The position numbers were made by a program, and so were the translations under genes. Below, piece by piece: positions 16,818-25,500 of a stretch of DNA of 64,000 bases. This stretch comes from CAKSQF01 sp964582375. GTDB taxonomy: Bacteria > Bacillota > Clostridia > Oscillospirales > CAG-272. Location: assembly GCA_964582375.1 (NCBI GenBank), contig CAZORL010000001.1:90939-154938 (forward strand), in the 5' to 3' direction. Under the pieces are notes generated by a model. It was given only the letters and a program-made list of their open reading frames with translations, was not told the DNA's origin and did no database searches. Each line of letters starts with the position of its first letter. Position 1 is the first letter of the stretch.

Positions 16818-18470
16818 TTATTTTAACTCAATAATGCTCTCATCCCACATGTCGGGTGCTTCGTAGCCCATGAGATTTACGGTCGTTGCGGCAACATTTG
16901 AAAGTCCGAATTTGGCGTCGGTCTTTACGCTGTAGCGATCAGCCGAGAAATTGTCATAGATGATGCAGGGAACGGGGTTGAGCGTATGGCTCGTCTTTGC
17001 CTTGTAAGAGCCGTCCTTGTTTTTCTTGGGCTCGCCGGTCTTTTTGTCAAGCTCGTACATCTCATCCGAGTTACCGTGATCGGCGGTGATGATAGCCGCA
17101 CCGTGCATTTTGTCGATAACAGGGAGAAGTCTTGCAAGCTGGAGATCGAGTGCTTCAAGCGAGATGATCGTCGCGTCGATATTGCCGGTGTGACCGACCA
17201 TGTCACCGTTGGGATAGTTTACGCGAATGAATTTGTATTTGCCCGACGAGACAAGCTCGATCATCGCATCGGTGATCTCGGCACACTGCATCCACGGACG
17301 CTGTTCGAAGGGAATAACATCCGACGGCTTTTCGATATAGACCTCAAGCTGATCGGAGAACTTGCCCGAGCGGTTGCCGTTCCAGAAGTAGGTGACATGC
17401 CCGTATTTCTGAGTCTCGGAGATTGCCGCAACAGGGATGTCGGTGTCAGCCATATATTCGCCCATAGTGTTTGTGATCTCGGGCGGATTTACGAGATAAT
17501 GCTTCGGAATGTGCAGATCGCCGTCATATTCGAGCATTCCGGCGTAATATACCTTGGGCGATCTGATCTTGTCGAATTTGTCAAAATCATCGCCTGCGTC
17601 AAAGGTCTTCGAGATCTCGATCGCACGGTCACCGCGGAAGTTGTAGAAGACAACGCTGTCGCCGTCCTCGATAGTTCCCACGGGCTTTCCGTCTTTTGCG
17701 ATGACGAAAGCGGGAAGATCCTGGTCGATCACGCCTGTCTCGGCACGATATGTGGTGATGGCATCCTCGGCGGAGTCAAAATATCTGCCCATGCCGAGCA
17801 CATGGGTCTTCCAGCCCTCCTCGACCATCGCCCAGTTTGCCTCATAGCGGTCCATGGTGATCTTCATTCGACCGCCGCCCGATGCGATGCAGACATCAAA
17901 GCCGTCATCACGCAGAGAGTCAAGAAACGCCTCGAACGGGCGAACATAATCGAGCGCGGAGGTCTCGCCTACATCTCTGCCGTCAAGCAGGATGTGTACG
18001 CGAACCTTTTTCACGCCGTCCTCTTTGGCGTGGGAGATCATCGCCTTTAAGTGATCTATGTGAGAGTGGACGTTGCCATCCGAGAAAAGTCCGATGAAAT
18101 GCAGGGTAGAACCATTGCCATTTACATTCGATGTTACCTCCTGCCATGTGGTCGAGGCGAACATCTTGCCCTGTTCGATCGAGTTCGAAACAAGCTTTGC
18201 TCCCTGTGCGAACACCTGTCCCGCACCGAGTGCGTTGTGTCCGACCTCTGAGTTGCCCATATCGTCATCCGAGGGAAGACCGACTGCCGTGCCGTGTGCC
18301 TTGAGCTGAACGCAGGGATAATTTGCCATGAGTTTGTCGAGTGTGGGAGTGTTTGCACGCGATACCGCGTTGCCGGGACCTGCGGGAGCAATGCCGACGC
18401 CGTCCATTACGATCGTTACGACCGGGCCTTCCACTCCGCTGAATTTTTCGGATCTTATTAACTTTGCCAT
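16818..18470 (-). CDS. gpmI: 2,3-bisphosphoglycerate-independent phosphoglycerate mutase
   Basis: Interconverts 3- and 2-phosphoglycerate in glycolysis using two Mn ions. The alkaline-phosphatase-like metal site is visible: Asp in IVMDGVGIAPAGPGNAV (about 21-37), the phospho-serine in MGNSEVGHNALGAG (about 71-84), HSHIDHL, DGRDV and the C-terminal ITADHGNSDEM and KTSHTLNPVP motifs. At 550 residues it is longer than the typical bacterial enzyme of about 510, placing it with the larger iPGM group. GAAAGGAC precedes the start. A terminator follows directly. Confidence 0.95.
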   Translation of the reverse strand: MAKLIRSEKFSGVEGPVVTIVMDGVGIAPAGPGNAVSRANTPTLDKLMANYPCVQLKAHGTAVGLPSDDDMGNSEVGHNALGAGQVFAQGAKLVSNSIEQGKMFASTTWQEVTSNVNGNGSTLHFIGLFSDGNVHSHIDHLKAMISHAKEDGVKKVRVHILLDGRDVGETSALDYVRPFEAFLDSLRDDGFDVCIASGGGRMKITMDRYEANWAMVEEGWKTHVLGMGRYFDSAEDAITTYRAETGVIDQDLPAFVIAKDGKPVGTIEDGDSVVFYNFRGDRAIEISKTFDAGDDFDKFDKIRSPKVYYAGMLEYDGDLHIPKHYLVNPPEITNTMGEYMADTDIPVAAISETQKYGHVTYFWNGNRSGKFSDQLEVYIEKPSDVIPFEQRPWMQCAEITDAMIELVSSGKYKFIRVNYPNGDMVGHTGNIDATIISLEALDLQLARLLPVIDKMHGAAIITADHGNSDEMYELDKKTGEPKKNKDGSYKAKTSHTLNPVPCIIYDNFSADRYSVKTDAKFGLSNVAATTVNLMGYEAPDMWDESIIELK

Positions 18471-18559
18471 TTTATTTGTTGTCCTTTCAAATCTTTGTGC
18501 TTATATTATACACCTTGTTTGTGAACAATCTGTGTAAAAAACGCCTTTTCGGATAAATT

Positions 18560-20344
18560 TCAACGCTTGAATTGGCTCATCCAGAGGTCGGCGTAGAATC
18601 CGCCATTTTCGAGAAGCGTTTTGTGATCACCCTGTTCGATGATGTTGCCGTCCTTCATTACGAGAATGATGTCAGCCGACCTTATCGTCGAGAGCCTGTG
18701 CGCGACGATGAATGAGGTGCGCCCCTTCATCAGCTCGGCAAAGGCGTCCTGTATCTTCATCTCGGTTCTCGTGTCGATAGAGGATGTCGCCTCGTCGAGG
18801 ATCAGCATCGGCGGCAGACAGAGCATTATTCTCGTTATGCAAAGAAGCTGCTTTTGCCCTTGGGAGAGCATACCGCCGTCCTCGCCGATCTGAGTGTCAT
18901 AACCGTTTGGCAGACGCTTTATAAAGCTGTGCGAGTGGGCAGCCTTTGCGGCGGCGATCACCTCGTCGTCGGTGGCATCGGGTCTGCCCATTACGATGTT
19001 TTCGCGGATAGTACCCGATTTGAGCCATGTCTCCTGAAGAACCATTCCGTAGCTTGCGCGCAGACTGTGCCTTGTGTAACTGCGTATGTCGTGACCATCG
19101 ACCGAGATCGAGCCGTCGGTTACGTCATAAAATCTCATCAGAAGATTGATGAGTGTCGTTTTGCCGCATCCCGTCGGTCCGACTATTGCGACCATCTGAC
19201 CGGGTTTTACAGACAGGCTGAAATCCTTGATAAGCTCCTTTTGCGGATCATAGGAAAATCTTACATCCGAGAGGTCGAGCTTACCGTCCGCATGAGTGAG
19301 GATACGCGCGCGCTCGGCATCGGGTGTCTGCGGTGTCTCCTCGATAAGCTCAAAAAGCCTCGATGCGCACGCAAGTGCATTCTGCAACTCTGTTATTACG
19401 CCGGTTATCTCGTTGAAGGGCTTTGTGTACTTGTTGGCATAAGAGAGAAGTGCCGAGAGTGCACCAACCGAGAATAGATCGGGATTGCCGCTCTGAACCG
19501 CCGAAACGACAGACAGTGCTCCGACGAGCGCAACTGCGGCGTACACGACATTGTTGACAAATCGAGTGCAGGGGTTGGTTATCGATGAAAAGAAGGTTGC
19601 ACGAAGAGAATAGTTTGAGAGTCTGCCGTTGATCTCGTCAAACTTTTCGAGATTGTCCGCCTCCTTGCAGAATGCTTTCGAGACCTTCTGCCCGTCGAGC
19701 ATCTCTTCGATAAATGCTGTCTGCTCGCCTCTTGTTTCGGATTGCTTTAGGAACATCGAATGTGTGCGCTCGGCAACGAATTTTGCGACAAGCAGTGAAA
19801 GCGGCGTCAAGATCACAACGATAAGTGCGATCTCAAGGCTTTGCGAGATCATAAATCCTACCGTTCCGAATATCGTCAAAACTCCGGTGAACATCTGTGT
19901 AAATCCGATCAGCAGTCCGTCGGCAAATTGATCTGCATCGGCGATCACTCGGCTGACGATATCGCCCGCAGGATGCGAGTCGATATAGGACAGCGGAAGG
20001 CTTTGTATCTTCTTAAATGCTTCTTTTCTGACGTCTCTTACTATGTTGAAGGAGATCTTGTTGTTGATGATGTTCATCAGCCACTCTGCGGCAGCCGTGG
20101 CGACGATAATGATCGCACTCTTCATGATAACATCGGATACAGCCGCAAAATCAACATTGTCGCGTGAAATGATGGCATCTATGCCCTCGCCTATCAGCAG
20201 AGGCAGATAGAGCGTGAGAGCCACCGAAACTGCGGCGAGAATAATTGTCAGGATCAGCAATATGCGATAGTTCTTGACATAATGCAGAACCTTTTTTATG
20301 TTCGATGAGCCGCTTTGCCCTCTTTTGTTTTTGTTCTTTTTCAT
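18560..20344 (-). CDS. ABC exporter half-transporter with the intact catalytic glutamate (heterodimer partner)
   Basis: Fused membrane-ATPase half exporter, 594 residues: six membrane spans (about 25-310) then the ATPase. Walker A is GPTGCGKT (about 387-394), Walker B MLILDEATSS carries the catalytic glutamate and the switch histidine is intact in IVAHRLSTI. The ABC signature is degenerate (LSQGQ instead of LSGGQ). Its ATG overlaps the stop of the other half-transporter by 4 bases (ATGA), so the two should form a heterodimer of the YheI/YheH (BmrCD) kind. The exported substrate is unknown. Confidence 0.9.
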   Translation of the reverse strand: MKKNKNKRGQSGSSNIKKVLHYVKNYRILLILTIILAAVSVALTLYLPLLIGEGIDAIISRDNVDFAAVSDVIMKSAIIIVATAAAEWLMNIINNKISFNIVRDVRKEAFKKIQSLPLSYIDSHPAGDIVSRVIADADQFADGLLIGFTQMFTGVLTIFGTVGFMISQSLEIALIVVILTPLSLLVAKFVAERTHSMFLKQSETRGEQTAFIEEMLDGQKVSKAFCKEADNLEKFDEINGRLSNYSLRATFFSSITNPCTRFVNNVVYAAVALVGALSVVSAVQSGNPDLFSVGALSALLSYANKYTKPFNEITGVITELQNALACASRLFELIEETPQTPDAERARILTHADGKLDLSDVRFSYDPQKELIKDFSLSVKPGQMVAIVGPTGCGKTTLINLLMRFYDVTDGSISVDGHDIRSYTRHSLRASYGMVLQETWLKSGTIRENIVMGRPDATDDEVIAAAKAAHSHSFIKRLPNGYDTQIGEDGGMLSQGQKQLLCITRIMLCLPPMLILDEATSSIDTRTEMKIQDAFAELMKGRTSFIVAHRLSTIRSADIILVMKDGNIIEQGDHKTLLENGGFYADLWMSQFKR

Positions 20345-22074
20345 TTGCGATCCTCCTCCCCGTCTTCCTTCGGATATTGCGAGTAGTAGATCTCGCGGTA
20401 AACATCACAACTTGACATAAGCTCGTCGTGAGTTCCCATTCCGACCGCCTCGCCGTCGTCGAGGACGATGATCTTGTCGGCGTGCATGAGCGAAGATGTG
20501 CGTTGTGAGACGATAAACACGGTCGGTGAGTAGGGAAGTGCCCTAAGTGACGCACGCAGAGCGGCATCTGTCGCATAGTCAAGTGCCGATGCGCTGTCGT
20601 CGAGGATCAGTATCTCGGGATCTCCGACAAGTGCGCGTGCGATCGTCAGTCGCTGTCTCTGTCCGCCCGAGAAATTCTTTCCGCCCTGTGCAACAGGCGC
20701 ATCAAGTCCGCCTTTTTCTTTTACAAAAGACTCAGCTTGCGCGGCTCTAAGGGCGTCCCAAAGCTCTTTGTCGGTTGCGTACCTGTCGGCAAGACAAAGA
20801 TTTGATCTTATCGTTCCCTTGAACAGCTGGGCTTTTTGCATGACATAGCCTATCCTGTGGCGCAAACGGTCGGTGTCGTAGCTCTTGACATCTTTTCCGT
20901 CAATAAGAAGCTCACCGCAGGTCGAATCGTAAAAATGCGGTATCAGATTTACAAGCGAGGTCTTTCCCGAACCCGTGCCGCCGATTATGCCGATAGTCTC
21001 GCCATGTTCTGCCGAAAATGATATGCCGTCAAGCGATTTGTCTGATGCGTTCTTGTAGGTCAGCGAGACATTTCTGAATTCAATAAACGATTTGGAGTTT
21101 GACAAAACCTCGGGGGATGTGCGCTCGTCCGGTTCGTCGATCGCAAGTACTGCCGATACTCTGTTTGCGCAGGCGATGGCTTTGGTGATGGTAACGATGA
21201 GATTGGCAAGCTTTATAAGCTCGATCAGTATCTGCGACATGTAATTGTAGAGTGCGACAAGATCGCCCTGCTCGATCGCACCCGAGTTTACCTGCTTTCC
21301 GCCGATCGACAGCAGAAACAGAACGGCGAAATTTATGATGACGTAAGTTAGGGGATTGAGCAGTGCAGAGATCTTTCCGACAAGACGCTGTGCGGAGTTG
21401 AGCAGATCGTTTCGCTTGTTGAACTCGACGATCTCACTGTCTTCTTTGCAAAAGGCGCGTATGACGCGGACACCCGTCAGATTTTCGCGCGTTACCGACA
21501 TAACACCGTCGAGATTGCTCTGCGTTCTCTTGTAAAGCGGTATCGTGATGAGCAGAATGCCGAACACAACGACCGACAGTGCGGGAATGGCGACCGCAAA
21601 GATGAGCGCCGACTTGTAATCGACTGTGAATGCCATGATCATCGCACCGAACACAATGAAGGGTGATCTGAGGAAAAGTCTCAGCGTCATGTTGATGCCC
21701 GACTGCATTTGGTTTATGTCACTCGTCATTCGGGTCATAAGCGTAGACCTGCCGAGGCGGTCAAGCGTCGAAAAGGAAAATGATTGTATCTTTTCGAACA
21801 GGGCATGACGAACCTTCGTTCCGAACCCGATCGCTGCTTTTGCGGCAAAATACTGCGCGGTTATCGAGCAAACAAGACCGATAACGCCGAGTGCCAGCAA
21901 AATAAGGCATCTTCCAACGATAAATCCCCTGTCGCCGTTTGCGATACCTTCTTTTATGATCGATGCGACCACAAGCGGAACAAGAAGCTCGAACGCCGCC
22001 TCAAGAAGCTTGAAAAACGGACCGAGAAGTGATTCGAGCTTGTAATCTTTCATGTATTTCAGTAATTTTTTCAT
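20341..22074 (-). CDS. ABC exporter half-transporter with degenerate Walker B/switch residues (heterodimer partner)
   Basis: Half exporter of 577 residues with six spans and an ATPase domain. Walker A GGTGSGKT and signature FSGGQRQR are canonical, but the residue after Walker B is Asp (LILDDSASALD) and the switch histidine is replaced by Gln (FIVSQRTSS). With the partner's LSQGQ, this predicts one competent ATP site (partner Walker A/B plus this FSGGQ) and one degenerate site, the pattern of asymmetric multidrug or lipid exporters. GGGGAG precedes the ATG. Confidence 0.9.
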   Translation of the reverse strand: MKKLLKYMKDYKLESLLGPFFKLLEAAFELLVPLVVASIIKEGIANGDRGFIVGRCLILLALGVIGLVCSITAQYFAAKAAIGFGTKVRHALFEKIQSFSFSTLDRLGRSTLMTRMTSDINQMQSGINMTLRLFLRSPFIVFGAMIMAFTVDYKSALIFAVAIPALSVVVFGILLITIPLYKRTQSNLDGVMSVTRENLTGVRVIRAFCKEDSEIVEFNKRNDLLNSAQRLVGKISALLNPLTYVIINFAVLFLLSIGGKQVNSGAIEQGDLVALYNYMSQILIELIKLANLIVTITKAIACANRVSAVLAIDEPDERTSPEVLSNSKSFIEFRNVSLTYKNASDKSLDGISFSAEHGETIGIIGGTGSGKTSLVNLIPHFYDSTCGELLIDGKDVKSYDTDRLRHRIGYVMQKAQLFKGTIRSNLCLADRYATDKELWDALRAAQAESFVKEKGGLDAPVAQGGKNFSGGQRQRLTIARALVGDPEILILDDSASALDYATDAALRASLRALPYSPTVFIVSQRTSSLMHADKIIVLDDGEAVGMGTHDELMSSCDVYREIYYSQYPKEDGEEDRK

Positions 22075-22120
22075 TTGTGAGACCCGGCTCCCCTATTTAT
22101 GGTTTCTGATTTTCAGCATG

Positions 22121-22155
22121 AAAAAACGGCTTCCGTTAGATAACGGAAGCCGTTT
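22121..22155 (-). terminator. Intrinsic terminator after ispH-S1
   Basis: A 15-bp inverted repeat (AAACGGCTTCCGTTA / TAACGGAAGCCGTTT) with a 2-base loop lies about 18 bases after the stop; on the minus strand it is followed by six T. It separates the ispH operon from the ABC exporter genes. Confidence 0.85.
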
Positions 22156-22172
22156 GAAAGTCATATTTGACC

Positions 22173-24161
22173 TTATTCCTCGTCGCCTTCGGCGTCGATG
22201 TCTGCTTCCTCGTCCTGACCCTCAAGAAGAGCGCGCATGGAGAGGGAGATCTTCTTCTTCTCGGCGTCGATGTTAATGATCTTGACCTGAACAACATCGT
22301 CGAGATGAACTACCTCAGCGGGAGTTGCGATCTTGTGATCGGTGATCTGAGAAATGTGGATGAGTCCGTCAACCTCGGGAATGATCTCGGCAAATGCGCC
22401 AAAGGGAGTGATGCCGACGACCTTTGCGGATACAACATCACCGATGTTAAAGGACTTGATGAAGAGATTCCAAGGATTGGTCTCTTCGGTCTTGCAACCG
22501 AGCGAGATCTTCTTTGCCTCGGCGTCAAAAGACTTAACGTAAACGTCGATCTTGTCGCCAACCTTAACGACCTCAGCGGGATTCTTGATCCTAGACCATG
22601 TCAGCTCGGTGATATGTACCATGCCGTCAACGCCGCCGATGTCAACAAATACACCGTAGGGCATGATCGACTTGACAGTGCCGGTGAATTTCTGACCGAC
22701 CTCAAGCTCTGCCCAGAATTTTGCCATAGCCTCTTTGTGCTCTGCACGGAGAACGGCTCTGATCGATGCGGTAGCACGCGAACGATCGGTGTCTACCTCG
22801 ATGACCTTGACCTTCTGCATCGTTCCCTTGAGGGGAGTGAGTTCCTCACCCTTCGGAATACCGGTCTGCGATGCAGGGATGAATGCCTCGATCGCGCCGA
22901 GAGCGATCATGCAACCGCCCTTGATGATCTTTGTGATCTTGCCTTCGACGACCTCGCCGCTCTCATGTGCGGCAACGACCTTCTTCCAACTGTCAATGCG
23001 CTCAATGCGCTTTCTGGACAGACCTGCGACACCTTCGATGTCGCTGACTCTGACGACGAATGCCTCGATGGTGTCGCCGACATTATACGGGGTCTCTGCA
23101 TTTGCAATTTCTTCGTAAGGAAGAATGCCGGTAACATTTGCCGAAAGATCGACGTGTACATCGGTGGGTGTGATCGATGTGATCGTACCCGTTACAATAT
23201 CCCCTGTATTTAATGTTTTGAGTGACTCCTCAAGTAATTCTTCGAAATTTTCTTTCTCAAGCTTTTCGCTCATAGTGGTTTTTACCTCCTGTATTATATC
23301 GCTTGGTGTCGATGCACCTGCGGTAATGCCTATTTTGCTTGCCACCCTCGCAAGCGATGTTATCTGCGGCGTGATGTCGCACAGGTCCTCGATCAGAAAT
23401 GTTGCCTCAAGATTTCGCTTTGAAACATCAAAAAGCTTCTTTGTGTTCGATGACTGCCGCCCGCCGATCACCAACATAAGATCGACCTCTTTTGATAGAC
23501 GCTCGACCTCGGTCTGCCTATTTTCAGTAACACTACATATTGTATCATAAATATTTAATTTTGTCAAGTGTTTGTTGAAAAGTTCTTGCGCTTTGTACCA
23601 TTCGGACAAATTTTGGGTGGTTTGAGCCACCATTATCGCACATTTTTCCGTATAATTTTCAAATTTTACGGTGTCCGTATGTTCAAATACCTCAGTTTCG
23701 CCGCGTGCGTATGATACGATCCCCTTGACCTCGGGGTGATTTTTGTCTCCCATAACAAGAAGTGCCTCGCCGCCCGTTGTTTGCCGACTCACTATGTCGT
23801 GTATCTTTTTAACATACGGACAGGTGCAATCGACGGTTTTGAAGTACTCGTTTCTGCTCGAAAAGTCGGCAAGCTTTTGATTTACGGAAAACGTACTTCC
23901 GTGTGCGCGCGTCACAACGGTGCTCGGGGATCTTTCTGTTGTTTCGGCAAATATCCCGTCAAGATCGTTCTCGTCTGCGGTGATGACCCCTGCACGACCG
24001 ATCCGCTCAAGAACTCGCGGATTGTGTACAAGCTCGCCGAGAACGAATATTCGCTCGCCCTCTTTTTTGCCCTCTATAAGCTCCTCGACCGTGTCCACTG
24101 CGCGCTTTACGCCAAAGCAAAACCCCGCGTATTTGCCGACTGTTATCTCCGCTTTACTCAT
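22173..24161 (-). CDS. ispH: Fused HMBPP reductase (IspH) and ribosomal protein S1-like protein
   Basis: A 662-residue fusion. Residues about 1-290 are IspH, the [4Fe-4S] enzyme making IPP and DMAPP in the MEP pathway: cluster cysteines appear in AGFCFGVKRAV, VDCTCPYVKK and DTICSVTENRQ, with AQTTQNLSEW and GRQSSNTKKLFD. After a linker, four S1 RNA-binding domains follow (about 315-640), for example GDIVTGTITSITPTDVHVDL and GQKFTGTVKSIMPYGVFVDI, then an acidic tail. This fusion is known in Clostridia. It overlaps plsC by 8 bases and ends the flavoprotein-cmk-plsC operon. Confidence 0.95.
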   Translation of the reverse strand: MSKAEITVGKYAGFCFGVKRAVDTVEELIEGKKEGERIFVLGELVHNPRVLERIGRAGVITADENDLDGIFAETTERSPSTVVTRAHGSTFSVNQKLADFSSRNEYFKTVDCTCPYVKKIHDIVSRQTTGGEALLVMGDKNHPEVKGIVSYARGETEVFEHTDTVKFENYTEKCAIMVAQTTQNLSEWYKAQELFNKHLTKLNIYDTICSVTENRQTEVERLSKEVDLMLVIGGRQSSNTKKLFDVSKRNLEATFLIEDLCDITPQITSLARVASKIGITAGASTPSDIIQEVKTTMSEKLEKENFEELLEESLKTLNTGDIVTGTITSITPTDVHVDLSANVTGILPYEEIANAETPYNVGDTIEAFVVRVSDIEGVAGLSRKRIERIDSWKKVVAAHESGEVVEGKITKIIKGGCMIALGAIEAFIPASQTGIPKGEELTPLKGTMQKVKVIEVDTDRSRATASIRAVLRAEHKEAMAKFWAELEVGQKFTGTVKSIMPYGVFVDIGGVDGMVHITELTWSRIKNPAEVVKVGDKIDVYVKSFDAEAKKISLGCKTEETNPWNLFIKSFNIGDVVSAKVVGITPFGAFAEIIPEVDGLIHISQITDHKIATPAEVVHLDDVVQVKIINIDAEKKKISLSMRALLEGQDEEADIDAEGDEE

Positions 24162-24798
24162 CCTTGACCTTTTTGCTCTTTTCTTTGCCGCACGGCGTGT
24201 CGATCAGATCGGTGATCGATGAAAAGATCTTCTTCGACGCCGCCGCAAATTCGACGCCTCTTCCGTTTGCAAAGTCAAACGACTCGTATTCGATCGGTTT
24301 GCCGATGATCACATATGTACGCCTAAAGGGCACGACCTTCCATTTTTTTGTTTTTATCAGAACGGGCACGACCTTGACCTTTGCGTGATACTCGATCATT
24401 CCGACTCCGTTTTTGATGACAGTTTCTCTCGGATCGACACTCGGACATCTTGTGCCCTGCGGGAATATGCCGACCGTTTTGCCTTCCTCGAGAAGAGAAA
24501 GGGTCATCTTGATCGGACCGAGAGAGGCTGACGCGTTCTGCCTGTCAACCGGGAACGCTCCGAGTGCCTTGATAAAATGGCGAAGTATCGGGATCTTGAA
24601 CAGCTCTGCTTTCGCAAAAAAGTGAACCTGCCTCTTGAAGCTCGCTCCAACGACTATGACATCCCTGTTTGATGTGTGATTTGCACATACCATGAACGCC
24701 CCGTCCGTCGGTTCGTTCTCTCTGCCGATGATCTTTATGTTGTAAATGAATCTGAAGAACCCTCCGAGACAGGCTCTTGCAACCGTGTAAAAATTCAT
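24154..24798 (-). CDS. plsC: 1-acylglycerol-3-phosphate O-acyltransferase (PlsC family)
   Basis: Adds the second acyl chain to lysophosphatidic acid in phospholipid synthesis, at the membrane. The 214 residues carry the acyltransferase motifs in order: NHTSNRD (NHxxxxD, about 40-46), then VDRQNAS, then FPQGTRCPS (EGTR-type block, about 113-121) and VPVLIKT. The N-terminus is hydrophobic. It starts 9 bases after the cmk stop, with GGAAGG a somewhat distant ribosome site, and overlaps ispH-S1. The cmk-plsC-ispH/rpsA order is a recognised Clostridia arrangement. Confidence 0.92.
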   Translation of the reverse strand: MNFYTVARACLGGFFRFIYNIKIIGRENEPTDGAFMVCANHTSNRDVIVVGASFKRQVHFFAKAELFKIPILRHFIKALGAFPVDRQNASASLGPIKMTLSLLEEGKTVGIFPQGTRCPSVDPRETVIKNGVGMIEYHAKVKVVPVLIKTKKWKVVPFRRTYVIIGKPIEYESFDFANGRGVEFAAASKKIFSSITDLIDTPCGKEKSKKVKDE

Positions 24799-24807
24799 TC
24801 GGATATC

Positions 24808-25485
24808 TTAACCTTCCTTCACTGCCGTTTTGCTCTTTATTATCGCAAGTGCGGCGTCAAGCATTTCGTCGATCGTCAAGTCCGAGTTGTCAAGATATAC
24901 CGCATCGTCCGCCGCCTTGAGAGGCGCAAGCTCACGCGATGAGTCACGCTCGTCACGCTCGGCCATGACGCGGACAGTCTCCTCAAGCGATATGTCAATG
25001 CCTTTTTGGATATATTCGAGCCTGCGACGCTTTGCACGCGCCGTCGGAGAGGAAACGAGAAATATCTTCACATCGGCATCCGGAAGTATTACCGTTCCTA
25101 TGTCGCGACCGTCCATTATAACATTGTTTTCCCTCGCGATCTTTCGCTGTGTGTCAAGCAGGAATGCTCGAACCTCACCGATTGCCGAAACGGTCGATGC
25201 CCATTCGGATATCGATGGCGTGCGGATCTTGTCTGATACATCCTCGCCGCAAAGGAATACTTTTTGACTCTCACCGTCATGGGCAAGTGAGATGGAAATG
25301 TCCGAAAGTGCGGCGATTATCCCTGCCTTGTCGCTTTTGTCAATATCCGCTCGCTCACAAAACAGTCCGACCGCCCTGTAAAGCGCACCCGTGTCAACGT
25401 ATACATACCCGAGCTTTTTCGAAAGCATTTTTGCCAGTGTGCTTTTTCCTGCGCCGGATGGTCCGTCAATTGCTATCTGTATCAT
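24808..25485 (-). CDS. cmk: Cytidylate kinase
   Basis: Phosphorylates CMP/dCMP. The P-loop is IAIDGPSGAGKSTLAKML (about 4-21), followed by YVDTGALYRAVG, the CMP-binding motif VIMDGRDIGTVILPDADVKI (about 121-140) and the lid RAKRR with ERDERDSSRELAPLKAADDA. At 225 residues it has the usual length. It lies 15 bases downstream of the flavoprotein gene and 9 bases upstream of plsC. Confidence 0.95.
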   Translation of the reverse strand: MIQIAIDGPSGAGKSTLAKMLSKKLGYVYVDTGALYRAVGLFCERADIDKSDKAGIIAALSDISISLAHDGESQKVFLCGEDVSDKIRTPSISEWASTVSAIGEVRAFLLDTQRKIARENNVIMDGRDIGTVILPDADVKIFLVSSPTARAKRRRLEYIQKGIDISLEETVRVMAERDERDSSRELAPLKAADDAVYLDNSDLTIDEMLDAALAIIKSKTAVKEG

Positions 25486-25500
25486 TCTTTTGGTATCCTT

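Noticed and set aside
16986..18050. 354-codon plus-strand ORF opposite gpmI
   Set aside because: Frame antisense to a clearly recognised phosphoglycerate mutase; no start signal and no recognisable fold.
22167..23213. 348-codon plus-strand ORF opposite ispH-S1
   Set aside because: Antisense to S1 repeats; its Leu/Asp-rich composition follows from the sense gene's codon usage.
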